From: Streptomyces caatingaensis
Lineage (GTDB): Bacteria; Actinomycetota; Actinomycetes; Streptomycetales; Streptomycetaceae
Assembly: GCF_001187435.1 (NCBI RefSeq)
Contig: NZ_LFXA01000002.1
Location: 1 to 64,000, forward strand
DNA length: 64,000 nt
Direction: 5' to 3'
The translations under genes were made by a program, and so were the position numbers. Of the stretch, positions 22,990-32,244 are shown in pieces (position 1 is the stretch's first letter; each line of letters starts with the position of its first letter). The notes under the pieces were generated by a model, which searched no databases, was not told the origin of the DNA, and saw only the letters and a list, made by a program, of their open reading frames with translations.

Positions 22990-24654
22990 GTGTTCATGAC
23001 GATCAGCACCACCGGCCACGTCGGCGCCCCCGCGACCGACCTCGGGTTCCTGCTGCACAAACACCCCGACCGGGCGCAGCGGTTCTCCACCTCCCACGGC
23101 ACCGCCCATGTCTTCTACCCCGAGGCGACGGCGGAGCGCTGCACGGCCGCGCTGCTGCTGGAGGTGGACCCCGTCGCCCTCGTGCGCCGGGGTAAGGGCA
23201 AGGGCCGCGGCGGCGCTCCGGATTCGGCGCTGGCGCAGTACGTCAACGACCGTCCGTACGCCGCCTCCTCGCTGCTGGCCGTGGCGATGGCGCAGGTCTT
23301 CTCCAGCGCGCTCAAGGGCCGGTGCGACGCCCGGCCCGAACTGCCGGAGCGACGGCGCCCGTTGCGCGTCGAGCTGCCCGCGGTGCCCGCGCGCGGCGGC
23401 GCCGGGCTGGCCGAGCGGCTCTTCGCGCCGCTCGGCTGGAAGGTGACGGCGCGGCCCGTCCCGCTGGACGACCGGTTCCCCGAGTGGGGTGAATCGCGCT
23501 ATGTGGCGCTGGAGTTGGAGGGCGAGGTGCGGGTCGCCGAGTCGCTGCGCCACCTCTATGTGCTGCTGCCGGTGCTGGACGACGCCAAGCACTACTGGGT
23601 CGCCCCGGACGAGGTGGACAAGCTCCTGCGCTCCGGCGAGGGCTGGCTGGCCGGGCACCCGGAGCAGAAGCTGATCACCAGCCGCTACCTGGCACGCCGC
23701 TGGTCGCTGACCCGCGACGCGCTGGAGCGGCTGGCGATCGCGCGCCTCGCCGAGACCGACGGCGCGGAGCCCGAGGAGTTCGACAACGCCGTGGACGAAT
23801 CGGTGGACACCGAGGAGAGGCCGGTGCCGCTGGCCGTCCGGCGGCGCGAGGCCGTGCTGCACGCGCTGCGGGACGCCGGCGCCGCCCGGGTGCTCGATCT
23901 CGGCTGCGGGCAGGGGCAGTTGGTCGGGGCGCTGCTCAAGGAGCCGCGGTTCACCGAGATCGTCGGGCTCGACGTCTCGGCGCGGGCGCTCAAGGAGGCG
24001 GCGCGCCGGCTGCGGCTGGACCGCCTGTCCGAGCGGCAGTCCGCCCGCGTACGGCTCGTCCAGGGCTCGCTCGTCTACACCGACCGCCGGCTCGCCGGCT
24101 ACGACGCCGCCGTGCTCAGCGAGGTCGTCGAGCATGTCGACCTGCCGCGGCTGCCCGCCCTGGAGCACGCGGTGTTCGGCGCCGCCCGCCCCGGCACGGT
24201 CGTCGTCACCACTCCCAACGTCGAGTACAACGTCCGCTGGGAGAGCCTCCCCGCGGGCCACGCGCGCCACGCGGACCACCGCTTCGAGTGGACCCGCGAG
24301 GAGTTCCGCACCTGGGCCGGCGCCGTGGCCGAACGGTACGGCTACGCGGTCGCGTTCGTGCCCGTCGGCCCCGACGACCCCGAGGTCGGCCCGCCCACGC
24401 AGATGGCCGTCTTCCGGCGCGCCGCGGACTCCCCCGGGCCCGGCAAGGGGCCGATCGATACGTCCTCGATCGAGATGTCCCCGTCCGACACCTCCCCGAC
24501 CGACACGTCAACATCCGGGACATCCCCGACCGACACACCCCCGACCGACACACCCCCGACCGACACACCCCCGACCGACACACCCCCGACCGACACACCC
24601 CCGACCGGCGCGACCCCGCCCGGCGCGACCCCGAAGGAGGAGCAGGCGGCATGA
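22990..24654 (+). CDS. hen1: Bacterial Hen1, 3'-terminal RNA ribose 2'-O-methyltransferase
   Basis: 554 residues from the GTG at 22990, chosen because the family starts M-F-x-T-I-x-T-T-G; other starts are 22966 and 22996. Residues 1-260 form the Hen1 N-terminal domain (TISTTGHVGAPATDLGFLLHKHPDR). The methyltransferase domain follows, with SAM motif 'VLDLGCGQGQL' near 300 and metal site 'SEVVEHVDLPR' near 380. It methylates the 2'-OH at the break of a cleaved RNA before Pnkp ligates it, protecting that site from being cut again. The tail after ~490 is a PTDTP repeat absent from the family. The stop overlaps pnkp by ATGA, and the AAGGAGGAG for pnkp lies inside this gene. Confidence 0.93.
   Translation: MFMTISTTGHVGAPATDLGFLLHKHPDRAQRFSTSHGTAHVFYPEATAERCTAALLLEVDPVALVRRGKGKGRGGAPDSALAQYVNDRPYAASSLLAVAMAQVFSSALKGRCDARPELPERRRPLRVELPAVPARGGAGLAERLFAPLGWKVTARPVPLDDRFPEWGESRYVALELEGEVRVAESLRHLYVLLPVLDDAKHYWVAPDEVDKLLRSGEGWLAGHPEQKLITSRYLARRWSLTRDALERLAIARLAETDGAEPEEFDNAVDESVDTEERPVPLAVRRREAVLHALRDAGAARVLDLGCGQGQLVGALLKEPRFTEIVGLDVSARALKEAARRLRLDRLSERQSARVRLVQGSLVYTDRRLAGYDAAVLSEVVEHVDLPRLPALEHAVFGAARPGTVVVTTPNVEYNVRWESLPAGHARHADHRFEWTREEFRTWAGAVAERYGYAVAFVPVGPDDPEVGPPTQMAVFRRAADSPGPGKGPIDTSSIEMSPSDTSPTDTSTSGTSPTDTPPTDTPPTDTPPTDTPPTDTPPTGATPPGATPKEEQAA
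24526..24600 (+). repeat. Five exact 15-bp repeats within hen1
   Basis: Unit CCGACCGACACACCC in five tandem copies, with degenerate copies on both sides (about 24464-24630). Encodes PTDTP per unit, making a disordered tail on Hen1 just before the Pnkp start. Confidence 0.9.
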
Positions 24655-27254
24655 GCACCGCAGCAGACAGCGCCACCGTGGCCACCCGCGCCCTCGCCGT
24701 CCCCGACCTCTCCCTCGTGGTCCTCGTCGGTGCCACCGGATCCGGCAAGTCCACCTTCGCCGCACGGCACTTCGCCCCGACCGAGACCGTCTCCTCCGAC
24801 GTCTGCCGCGGGATGGTCAGCGACGACCCCAACGACCAGAGCGCGACCCCGGACGCCTTCGACCTCCTCCACTACATCGTCGGCAAGCGGCTCGCGGCCG
24901 GGCGGCTCACCGTCGTCGACGCCACCAACGTCCAGTCGGAGCCGCGCAAGCAGCTCGTCCGGCTGGCCCGCGAGCACGACGTCCTGCCCGTCGCCATCGT
25001 GCTCGACCTCCCCGAGCAGGTCTGCGCCGAGCGCAACGCCGCCCGCCCCGACCGGGCCGGTCTCCCGCGCCGCGTCATCCAGCGCCACCGGCGCGAACTG
25101 CAGCGCTCACTGCGCCACTTGGAGCGCGAGGGCTTCCGCACCGTGCACGTCCTGCGCGGCGTCGAGCAGGTCGAGGCCGCCGAGGTCGTCCGCGAGCGCC
25201 GCTACAACGACCTGCGCCACCTCACCGGCCCGTTCGACATCGTCGGCGACGTCCACGGCTGCCGCGAGGAGCTGGAGAGCCTGCTCACCCGGCTCGGCTA
25301 CCTCCTGCGGAGGGACGACGCCGGGCGCCCCGTGGACGCCGAGCACCCCGACGGCCGCACCGCCGTCTTCGTCGGCGACCTCGTCGACCGCGGCCCCGAC
25401 AGCCCCGGCGTGCTGCGCCTGGTCATGGGCATGGTCACCGCGGGGCACGCCCTGTGCGTCCCCGGCAACCACGAGAACAAGCTGGGCCGCCACCTCTCCG
25501 GCCGCCAGGTCCGGCTCACCCACGGCCTCGCCGAGACCATGGAGCAGCTGGAGCGGGAGACCCCCGAGTTCCGCGAGCGGGTCCGGGAGTTCATCCGCTC
25601 GCTCGTCAGTCACTACGTGCTCGACGGCGGGGCGCTCGTCGTCTGCCACGCGGGACTGCCCGAGAAGTACCACGGCCGCACCTCCGGCCGCGTCCGCTCG
25701 CACGCGCTGTACGGCGACACGACGGGCGAGACCGACGAGTTCGGCCTGCCCGTGCGCTACCCCTGGGCCGAGGACTACCGGGGCAGCGCGGCCGTCGTCT
25801 ACGGCCACACCCCCGTCCCGTCCGCGACCTGGCTCAACAACACCCTCTGCCTCGACACCGGAGCCGTCTTCGGCGGCCGGCTGACGGCGCTCCGCTGGCC
25901 CGAGCGCGAGATCGTGGACGTGCCGGCCGCCCGCGTCTGGTACGAGCCGGTGCGCCCCCTGGCCCAGGAGGCCCCCGGCGGCGCCGACGGCCGCCCGCTC
26001 GACCTCACCGACGTCACCGGGCGCCGCGTCGTCGAGACCCGGCACATGGGGCGGCTCGCCGTGCGGGAGGAGAACGCGGCGGCGGCCCTGGAGGTCGTGA
26101 GCCGCTTCGGCGTCGACCCGCGGCACCTGCTGTACCTGCCGCCGACCATGGCGCCCTGCGCCACCTCCCGCGAGGACGGCTACCTGGAGCACCCGGCGGA
26201 GGCGTTCGCCGCCTACCGCGCCGAGGGCGTGCGCCAGGTCGTCTGCGAGGAGAAGCACATGGGCTCGCGGGCCGTGCTGCTCGTCTGCCGCGACGAGGCG
26301 GTCGCCGCCGGGCGCTTCCACGTCCCCGAAGGCGCGCGCGGCGCGGTCTTCACCCGTACCGGACGGCCGTTCCTCGACGACGCAGCCGTCGCCCGGAGCC
26401 TGCTGGAGCGGGTGTCCGACGCCGTCGGCGAGGCCGGCCTCTGGGGCGGGCTCGGCACGGACTGGGTGCTGCTGGACGCCGAGCTGATGCCCTGGTCCCT
26501 CAAGGCCGGCGGGCTGCTCCGGCGCCAGTACGCCGCGGTCGGCGCGGCCGCCCGGGCGGTTCTCCCCGGCGCGCTCGCCGCGCTGGAGGCCACCGCGGCC
26601 CGCGGTGTGGACGTGGGCGGCCTGCCGGCCGGGCAGCGCCAACGGGCCGCCGACGCCGACGCGTTCACCGAGGCGTACCGGCGGTACTGCTGGCCGACGG
26701 GCGGCGGTGCGGACGGGCTGGACGGCATACGGCTCGCGCCCTTCCAGATCCTGGCCTGCGAGGGCCGCAGCCTCGCCGCGCTCCCGCACGACGAACAGCT
26801 CGCCCTGATCGACCGGATCGTCGCGGCCGACGCCGCGCGGGGCCTCCTCGCGCCCACCCGGCGCCTCGTCGTCGACACCGGGGACGAGGCGTCCGTCGCC
26901 GCCGGCACGCGGTGGTGGCTGGACCTCACGGCCGCCGGCGGCGAGGGCATGGTCGTCAAGCCGCTGGCGGCGTACGTCCGCAAGGCCGACGGCGGTCTCG
27001 TCCAGCCCGGCGTCAAGTGCCGCGGCCGGGAGTACCTGCGCCTGATCTACGGCCCGGAGTACACCCGTCCGGAGAACCTCGCCCGGCTGCGCGCCCGCCA
27101 CCTCGGGCACAAGCGGTCGCTGGCCCTGCGCGAGTACGCGCTGGGGCTGGAGGCGCTGGACCGGCTGGCGGCGGGGGAGCCGCTGTGGCGGGTGCACGAG
27201 GCCGTGTTCGCGGTGCTGGCCCTGGAGTCGGAGCCGGTGGATCCACGGCTGTGA
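24651..27254 (+). CDS. pnkp: Pnkp: polynucleotide kinase-phosphatase-ligase for RNA repair
   Basis: 867 residues in three modules. Kinase ~20-190: P-loop GATGSGKST at 27-35. Metallophosphatase ~200-450: 'DIVGDVHGCREEL', 'GDLVDRGPDS', 'PGNHENK', 'YGHTPVP'. Nucleotidyltransferase/ligase 480-867: nucleotidyl lysine K535 in 'EEKHMGSRAV', and 'GGEGMVVKPL' near the end. Pnkp heals 5'-OH and 2',3'-cyclic phosphate ends left by ribotoxins and, with Hen1, ligates them as a heterotetramer. Length matches the family. The ATG overlaps the hen1 stop (ATGA). Downstream the GlxA gene converges after 67 bp. No ribotoxin gene is directly adjacent; the PIN toxin at 10.3 kb is 14 kb away. Confidence 0.95.
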   Translation: MSTAADSATVATRALAVPDLSLVVLVGATGSGKSTFAARHFAPTETVSSDVCRGMVSDDPNDQSATPDAFDLLHYIVGKRLAAGRLTVVDATNVQSEPRKQLVRLAREHDVLPVAIVLDLPEQVCAERNAARPDRAGLPRRVIQRHRRELQRSLRHLEREGFRTVHVLRGVEQVEAAEVVRERRYNDLRHLTGPFDIVGDVHGCREELESLLTRLGYLLRRDDAGRPVDAEHPDGRTAVFVGDLVDRGPDSPGVLRLVMGMVTAGHALCVPGNHENKLGRHLSGRQVRLTHGLAETMEQLERETPEFRERVREFIRSLVSHYVLDGGALVVCHAGLPEKYHGRTSGRVRSHALYGDTTGETDEFGLPVRYPWAEDYRGSAAVVYGHTPVPSATWLNNTLCLDTGAVFGGRLTALRWPEREIVDVPAARVWYEPVRPLAQEAPGGADGRPLDLTDVTGRRVVETRHMGRLAVREENAAAALEVVSRFGVDPRHLLYLPPTMAPCATSREDGYLEHPAEAFAAYRAEGVRQVVCEEKHMGSRAVLLVCRDEAVAAGRFHVPEGARGAVFTRTGRPFLDDAAVARSLLERVSDAVGEAGLWGGLGTDWVLLDAELMPWSLKAGGLLRRQYAAVGAAARAVLPGALAALEATAARGVDVGGLPAGQRQRAADADAFTEAYRRYCWPTGGGADGLDGIRLAPFQILACEGRSLAALPHDEQLALIDRIVAADAARGLLAPTRRLVVDTGDEASVAAGTRWWLDLTAAGGEGMVVKPLAAYVRKADGGLVQPGVKCRGREYLRLIYGPEYTRPENLARLRARHLGHKRSLALREYALGLEALDRLAAGEPLWRVHEAVFAVLALESEPVDPRL

Positions 27255-27321
27255 GGCCCCACCGGGCCGCACGCCCGGCCCCGCGCCGGACCCTGGGACC
27301 CCGCCCCTCCCGCGCCACCGG

Positions 27322-28287
27322 CTACGCCGCCCGCCCGCTGCGGAACGTCCTGCGGTAGTCGTGGGGGGCCACGCCCACCAGCTTGGTGAAGCGGCGGCGG
27401 AGGTTGGCCGCCGTTCCCAGGCCGCACAGCTGCGCCACGCGTTCCACCGGGACGTCGGTGCTCTCCAGCAACTCGCGGGCAGGGGCGACGCGTTGGGCCT
27501 GGAGCCACTGCATCGGCGTCGTCCCGGTCGCGGCGCGGAAGCGGCGGGCCAGGGTGCGGGGGCTGGTGTGGGCGCGGCGGGCCAGGCCGGCGACGGTCAG
27601 CGGGTCCGCGAGATGTTCCACCGCCCAGTGCAGGAGCGGGGCCAGCGAGTCGTCCGTGCGCTCGGGCAGCGGCGCCTCGATGAACTGGGCCTGCCCGCCC
27701 GGCCGGTGGGCGGGGGCGACGAGCTGCCGGGCCACGGCGTTCGCCGCCTCCACGCCGAAGTCCTCGCGGACCAGGTGCAGGCACACGTCGATGCTCGCCG
27801 TCGAGCCCGCCCCGGTGACCACGTCGCCGTGGTCGACGTAGAGCACGGCCGGGTCCACCCGTACGGCGGGGTGGCGTTCGGCGAGGAGCCGGGCGTAGGC
27901 CCAGTGCGTGGTCGCGGACCGCCCGTCCAGCAGCCCGGTGGCGGCCAGGGTGAACGCGCCCGAGCACAGCGACACCAGGCGGGCGCCGCGCCGGTGCGCC
28001 TCGCGCAGGGCCTCGACCAGTGCGGGCGGGGGGTCGCCGTGGACGTCGGCCGACGCGGGCACCAGGACGGTGTCGGCGCTGAGCAGGTCCTCCGCCCCGT
28101 AGGGCGTCCGCGCGCGGAACCAGGAGCGGGCCCGCGCGTCGCCGTCCCGCTCCGTGCCCACGGTGCAGACCCGCAGGTCGTACCAGGGGTCGGGGACGTC
28201 CATCCGGTCGCCGCCGAAGATGTGGCAGGGGATGGCCAGTTCGAAGAACGGCATGCCGTCGGTGACGGCGACAGCGATCGAGGGCAT
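27322..28287 (-). CDS. GlxA-family (DJ-1/PfpI-AraC) transcriptional regulator
   Basis: 321 residues. N-terminal DJ-1/PfpI-like domain (1-190) with 'PFFELAIPCHIFGGDR' and the nucleophile-elbow-like 'RLVSLCSGAFTLAATGLLDG'. C-terminal AraC domain (225-318) with two HTHs, 'LTVAGLARRAHTSPRTLARRFRAATG' and 'VERVAQLCGLGTAANLRRRFTKLVG'. These regulators sense small amidated or amine metabolites through the PfpI domain. It faces the MFS exporter gene across a 59-bp divergent region and probably controls it. It converges with pnkp. Confidence 0.9.
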   Translation of the reverse strand: MPSIAVAVTDGMPFFELAIPCHIFGGDRMDVPDPWYDLRVCTVGTERDGDARARSWFRARTPYGAEDLLSADTVLVPASADVHGDPPPALVEALREAHRRGARLVSLCSGAFTLAATGLLDGRSATTHWAYARLLAERHPAVRVDPAVLYVDHGDVVTGAGSTASIDVCLHLVREDFGVEAANAVARQLVAPAHRPGGQAQFIEAPLPERTDDSLAPLLHWAVEHLADPLTVAGLARRAHTSPRTLARRFRAATGTTPMQWLQAQRVAPARELLESTDVPVERVAQLCGLGTAANLRRRFTKLVGVAPHDYRRTFRSGRAA

Positions 28288-28346
28288 GGCGGTAATGTAC
28301 CGGCTGGTGTCGTTCCTGCCACTCGTCCGGAGGCGGCGGTCCCCGG

Positions 28347-29783
28347 ATGCTGGAGCGCATGAAGATCCTTTCCGCCGGCCGGCCGTCCTCGCGGGCGGCC
28401 GCCCCGGCCGCCGCCGATCCCCGCCGCTGGGCGGTCCTCGCCGTCGCGTCCGCCGCGCAGTTCCTCGCCGTCCTCGACGTCTCCGCCGTCAACGTCGCCT
28501 TCCCGGTGATCGGCGAGGAGTTCTCCTCGGCGTCCGCGGCCGGGCTGTCCTGGGTGCTCAACGGCTACACGATCGTCCTCGCGGCGCTGCTCGTCCCGGC
28601 CGGCCGGCTGGCCGACACGGCGGGCCGGCGGCGCTCGTTCCTCCTCGGGCTGGCCCTGTTCGGGCTGGCGTCCGTCGGCTGCGGGCTCGCCCCCGGGCTG
28701 AGCTGGCTCGTCGCCGCCCGGATCGTCCAGGGCGTCGGCGCGGCCGTCCTCGTCCCCACGTCCCTGTCCCTGGCGCTGCCCGCCTTCCCGGCCGCCGGGC
28801 GCGCCACGGCCGTCGGTGCCTGGACGGCCATCAGCGCGCTGGCGGCCAGCGGCGGGCCGGTGCTCGGCGGTGTCCTCGCCGCCTCCGACTGGCGGTGGGT
28901 CTTCCTGATCAACGTGCCGGTGGTGCTGGCCGCGCTGGCGGCCGGCGTCCGGCTGCTGCCCGACCCCGCCCCCGGGCTCGGGCAGGGCCGCGACCCGCTG
29001 GGCACGGTGCTGGTGCTCGTCGCCGTCGGCGCCCTGACGACCGCCGTCGTGGAGGCCGGCGACTGGGGCCGCACCTCGTCCGCGACGCTCGGCACGCTCG
29101 CCGCCGGGGTGCTGGCCGCGGCGCTCGCCGTGCGGCACGTGCGGCGTGTGCGCGAACCGGTCGTCGATCCGCGGCTGTTCGCCACCCGCGGGTTCACCGC
29201 GGCGGCCCTCGGGCTGTTCGCCTACTTCCTCGCCTACTCCGCGATGCTGCTCGCGGCGTCCACGCTCTGCTCCGACGTGTGGGGCTGGAGCGTCCGCCGC
29301 ACGGGACAGGCCCTCGCGCCCTGGCCGTGCACGGTGCTGGCCGTCTCGGCGCTCTCCGGCCGGATCGTGGCGGCCGTGGGCGACCGGGCCGCCGCGGCCT
29401 TCGGCGCGCTGTGCTTCACCGCGGCCCCGCTGTGGTGGCTGGCCGCGGTCGGCGACCGCGCGCACTACGCCGCGGCGCTGCTGCCCGGGCTCGTCCTCGC
29501 CGGCGTCGGCACCGCGCTGTGCCAGTCGGTGATGTTCGCCGCCGCCGGGCGGCTGCCCGAGCGCCGGATGTCGCTCGGCTCCGGGGTGCTGATGGTCTCC
29601 CGGCAGGCCGGCACCGCCCTCGGCGTCGCCGTCCTCGTCGGCCTGGGCGGCGGTGCCCACCGGCTGGGCCTGGGCACGCTGCGCGCCGGCTGGGTCTTCG
29701 CCGCGGCCACGGCGGCGCTCGCGCTCGCGGCCGCCCTCACATTCCGCCGCGGCGGCCGGGGTGAAGACGGCCGGATCAGGTGA
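28347..29783 (+). CDS. MFS multidrug-type exporter (DHA2, EmrB/QacA-like)
   Basis: 478 residues with about 14 hydrophobic helices. Signatures: '[21 protein letters not shown]' in TM1 (motif D1), '[21 protein letters not shown]' (motif A between TM2 and TM3), and '[32 protein letters not shown]' (motif C, the antiporter motif, in TM5 followed by the DHA2 'WRWVFxINVP'). It is a proton-coupled drug or metabolite exporter of the plasma membrane. ATG 28347 is used; ATG 28359 is possible. Divergent from the GlxA regulator. It ends 10 bp before arcA. Confidence 0.9.
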   Translation: MLERMKILSAGRPSSRAAAPAAADPRRWAVLAVASAAQFLAVLDVSAVNVAFPVIGEEFSSASAAGLSWVLNGYTIVLAALLVPAGRLADTAGRRRSFLLGLALFGLASVGCGLAPGLSWLVAARIVQGVGAAVLVPTSLSLALPAFPAAGRATAVGAWTAISALAASGGPVLGGVLAASDWRWVFLINVPVVLAALAAGVRLLPDPAPGLGQGRDPLGTVLVLVAVGALTTAVVEAGDWGRTSSATLGTLAAGVLAAALAVRHVRRVREPVVDPRLFATRGFTAAALGLFAYFLAYSAMLLAASTLCSDVWGWSVRRTGQALAPWPCTVLAVSALSGRIVAAVGDRAAAAFGALCFTAAPLWWLAAVGDRAHYAAALLPGLVLAGVGTALCQSVMFAAAGRLPERRMSLGSGVLMVSRQAGTALGVAVLVGLGGGAHRLGLGTLRAGWVFAAATAALALAAALTFRRGGRGEDGRIR

Positions 29784-29793
29784 GGATGGGGGG

Positions 29794-31044
29794 ATGGGAT
29801 TCCATGTCGACTCCGAGGCCGGGCGGCTGCGACGCGTCATCCTCCACCGCCCCGACCTCGAACTGAAGCGGCTCACCCCGTCCAACAAGGACGCCCTCCT
29901 CTTCGACGACGTGCTGTGGGTGCGCCGCGCCCGCGCCGAGCACGACGGGTTCGCCGACGTGCTGCGCGAGCGCGGCGTCGAGGTGCACCTCTTCCAGGAC
30001 CTGCTGGCGGAGAGCCTCGTCGCGCCCGCCGCCCGCTCCCTGGTCCTGGACCGGGTCTTCGACGAGAAGGAGTACGGCCCCCTGGCCACCGGCCACCTGC
30101 GCGCGGCGTTCGAGGGGATGCCCGCGCAGGAGCTCACCTCGTGGCTCGTCGGCGGGATGACCAAGCGCGAGTTCCTGGAGCGCCACGCCGAGCCCGTCTC
30201 CGTCCGCTTCCACGTGATGGACCTCGACGACTTCCTCATCGGCCCGCTCCCCAACCACCTCTTCACCCGCGACACCTCGGCCTGGGTCTACGACGGCGTG
30301 TGCATCAACGCCATGCGCTGGCCCGCCCGTTGGCACGAGACCGTGCACTACGAGGCCGTCTACCGGCACCATCCGCTCTTCGCCGGCGGCGGCTTCCACA
30401 TCTGGTCCGAGGGGCAGGCCGCCTACCCGTCCACCATCGAGGGCGGGGACGTGCTCGTCATCGGCGAGGGCGCCGTGCTCATCGGCATGAGCGAGCGCAC
30501 CACCCCGCAGGCCGTGGAGATGCTGGCCCACCGGCTCTTCGCGGCCGGCTCGGCGCGCACGATCGTGGCGCTCGACATGCCCAAGCGGCGCGCGCAGATG
30601 CACCTCGACACCGTGATGACCATGGTGGACGGCGACACCTTCACCCAGTACGCGGGGCTGGGCATGCTGCGCTCCTACACCATCGAACCCGGCGTCGGCG
30701 AGCGCGAGCTGAAGGTCACCGACCACCCGCCGGAGCACATGCACCGCGCCATCGCCGCCGCCCTCGGGCTGGACTCCATCCGGGTGCTCACCGCCCGCCA
30801 GGACGTGCACGAGGCCGAGCGGGAGCAGTGGGACGACGGGTGCAACGTGCTGGCGATAGAGCCCGGCGTCGTCGTCGCGTACGAGCGCAACGCGACGACC
30901 AACACCTTCCTGCGCAAGCATGGAATCGAGGTCATCACCATCCCCGGCAGCGAGCTGGGGCGGGGGAGGGGCGGGCCGCGCTGCATGAGCTGCCCGGTGG
31001 AGAGGGACCCCGTCGGGGGGACCGGCGGGACCGGGAGTGCATAA
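29794..31044 (+). CDS. arcA: Arginine deiminase
   Basis: 416 residues, the family's usual length. Motifs: '[18 protein letters not shown]' (FTRD), '[21 protein letters not shown]' (EGGD, substrate guanidinium binding), '[11 protein letters not shown]' (catalytic His), and the nucleophile C397 in '[13 protein letters not shown]'. It hydrolyses arginine to citrulline and ammonia in the cytosol. The ATG follows GAGGATGGGGGG. The gene is followed after 37 bp by ornithine carbamoyltransferase, together giving the first two steps of the arginine deiminase pathway. Carbamate kinase and an arginine/ornithine exchanger are not in the window. Confidence 0.96.
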   Translation: MGFHVDSEAGRLRRVILHRPDLELKRLTPSNKDALLFDDVLWVRRARAEHDGFADVLRERGVEVHLFQDLLAESLVAPAARSLVLDRVFDEKEYGPLATGHLRAAFEGMPAQELTSWLVGGMTKREFLERHAEPVSVRFHVMDLDDFLIGPLPNHLFTRDTSAWVYDGVCINAMRWPARWHETVHYEAVYRHHPLFAGGGFHIWSEGQAAYPSTIEGGDVLVIGEGAVLIGMSERTTPQAVEMLAHRLFAAGSARTIVALDMPKRRAQMHLDTVMTMVDGDTFTQYAGLGMLRSYTIEPGVGERELKVTDHPPEHMHRAIAAALGLDSIRVLTARQDVHEAEREQWDDGCNVLAIEPGVVVAYERNATTNTFLRKHGIEVITIPGSELGRGRGGPRCMSCPVERDPVGGTGGTGSA

Positions 31045-31050
31045 TATTGC
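31037..31050. promoter_or_regulatory. ARG-box-like palindrome overlapping the arcA stop
   Basis: GTGCATAATATTGC, an A/T-rich imperfect palindrome (GCA-TAATAT-TGC) that contrasts with its surroundings and lies 32-45 bp before the ornithine carbamoyltransferase start. Similar in style to ArgR half-sites; an alternative is a -10 element. Confidence 0.35.
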
Positions 31051-31081
31051 GACCAGCCGCATAGAGTTCCAGGGAGTCCTC

Positions 31082-32134
31082 ATGGCCACAGACCTCGCGG
31101 GCCGCAGTCTGCTCAAGGAAACGGACCTCACCGCCGAGGAGTTCCACGGCCTGATCGAGCTGGCGGCGGAGCTCAAGGCGGCCAAGCGCGCGGGCGCCGA
31201 GGTGCCCCGGCTCGGCGGGCGGCACATCGCCCTCGTCTTCGAGAAGACCTCCACCCGCACCCGCTGCGCCTTCGAGGTCGCGGCCGCCGACCAGGGCGCC
31301 CGGACCACCTACCTCGACCCCGCCGGGTCGCAGCTCGGGCACAAGGAGTCGGTCAAGGACACCGCGCGGGTGCTCGGCCGGATGTTCGACGCCATCCAGT
31401 ACCGGGGGCACGGCCAGGCCGTCGTGGAGGAGCTCGCCGAGTACGCCGGGGTGCCCGTCTTCAACGGGCTGACCGACGAGTGGCACCCCACCCAGATGCT
31501 CGCCGACGTCCTCACCATGTCCGAGCACACCGCCAAGCCCCTGGAGCACGTCGCCCTCGCCTACCTCGGCGACGCCCGCTACAACATGGGCAACTCCTAC
31601 CTCGTCACCGGCGCCCTGCTCGGCATGGACGTCCGCATCGTCGCCCCCGAGGAGCTGTGGCCCGCCCCCGCCGTCGTCGAGCGCGCCCGCAAGCTCGCCC
31701 GTTGGAGCGGCGCCCGCATCACCCTCACCCAGGAGGTCGCCGAAGGGGTCGCCGGCGCCGACTTCGTCGCCACCGACGTCTGGGTCTCCATGGGCGAGCC
31801 CAAGGAGGTGTGGGACGCGCGCATCGCCCTGCTCGCCCCCTACGCGGTGACCATGGACGTGCTGCGCGCCACCGGCAACCCCGCCGTGAAGTTCCTGCAC
31901 TGCCTGCCCGCCTTCCACGACCTCGGCACCACCGTCGCCCGCGAGATCCACGAACGGCACGGCCTCACCTCGCTCGAAGTCACCGACGAGGTCTTCGAGT
32001 CCGTCCACTCCGTCGTCTGGGACCAGGCGGAGAACCGGATGCACACCATCAAGGCGCTGCTCGTCTCCTGCCTCGCCCGCACCGGCCCCGCCGGGACCGC
32101 GGGGGAGGCCGCCCTTCCCATCGCGCACTCGTGA
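31082..32134 (+). CDS. argF: Ornithine carbamoyltransferase
   Basis: 350 residues. The carbamoyl-phosphate site '[16 protein letters not shown]' (STRT) is near 48-56, '[39 protein letters not shown]' (HPTQ) follows, 'WVSMGEP' (SMG loop) is in the middle and the ornithine-binding '[13 protein letters not shown]' (HCLP) is at ~270. It joins ornithine and carbamoyl phosphate to citrulline, or the reverse in catabolism. Position behind arcA suggests the catabolic role (arcB). Start ATG with GGGAG five bases upstream. Confidence 0.95.
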   Translation: MATDLAGRSLLKETDLTAEEFHGLIELAAELKAAKRAGAEVPRLGGRHIALVFEKTSTRTRCAFEVAAADQGARTTYLDPAGSQLGHKESVKDTARVLGRMFDAIQYRGHGQAVVEELAEYAGVPVFNGLTDEWHPTQMLADVLTMSEHTAKPLEHVALAYLGDARYNMGNSYLVTGALLGMDVRIVAPEELWPAPAVVERARKLARWSGARITLTQEVAEGVAGADFVATDVWVSMGEPKEVWDARIALLAPYAVTMDVLRATGNPAVKFLHCLPAFHDLGTTVAREIHERHGLTSLEVTDEVFESVHSVVWDQAENRMHTIKALLVSCLARTGPAGTAGEAALPIAHS

Positions 32135-32244
32135 CGACAGTCACACTTCGGTGATAGCTTCATCGGGCACGCACCGCACCGGCCGTCCCCCGCGCCCGGC
32201 TCCGCCCGGGCAGGGGACCCCCAGGCTGAAGGAGGCCGTGCCCG

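Noticed and set aside
27597..30275. 892-codon minus-strand open frame
   Set aside because: Mirror of the MFS and GlxA genes, low-complexity G/R/Q-rich translation without motifs.
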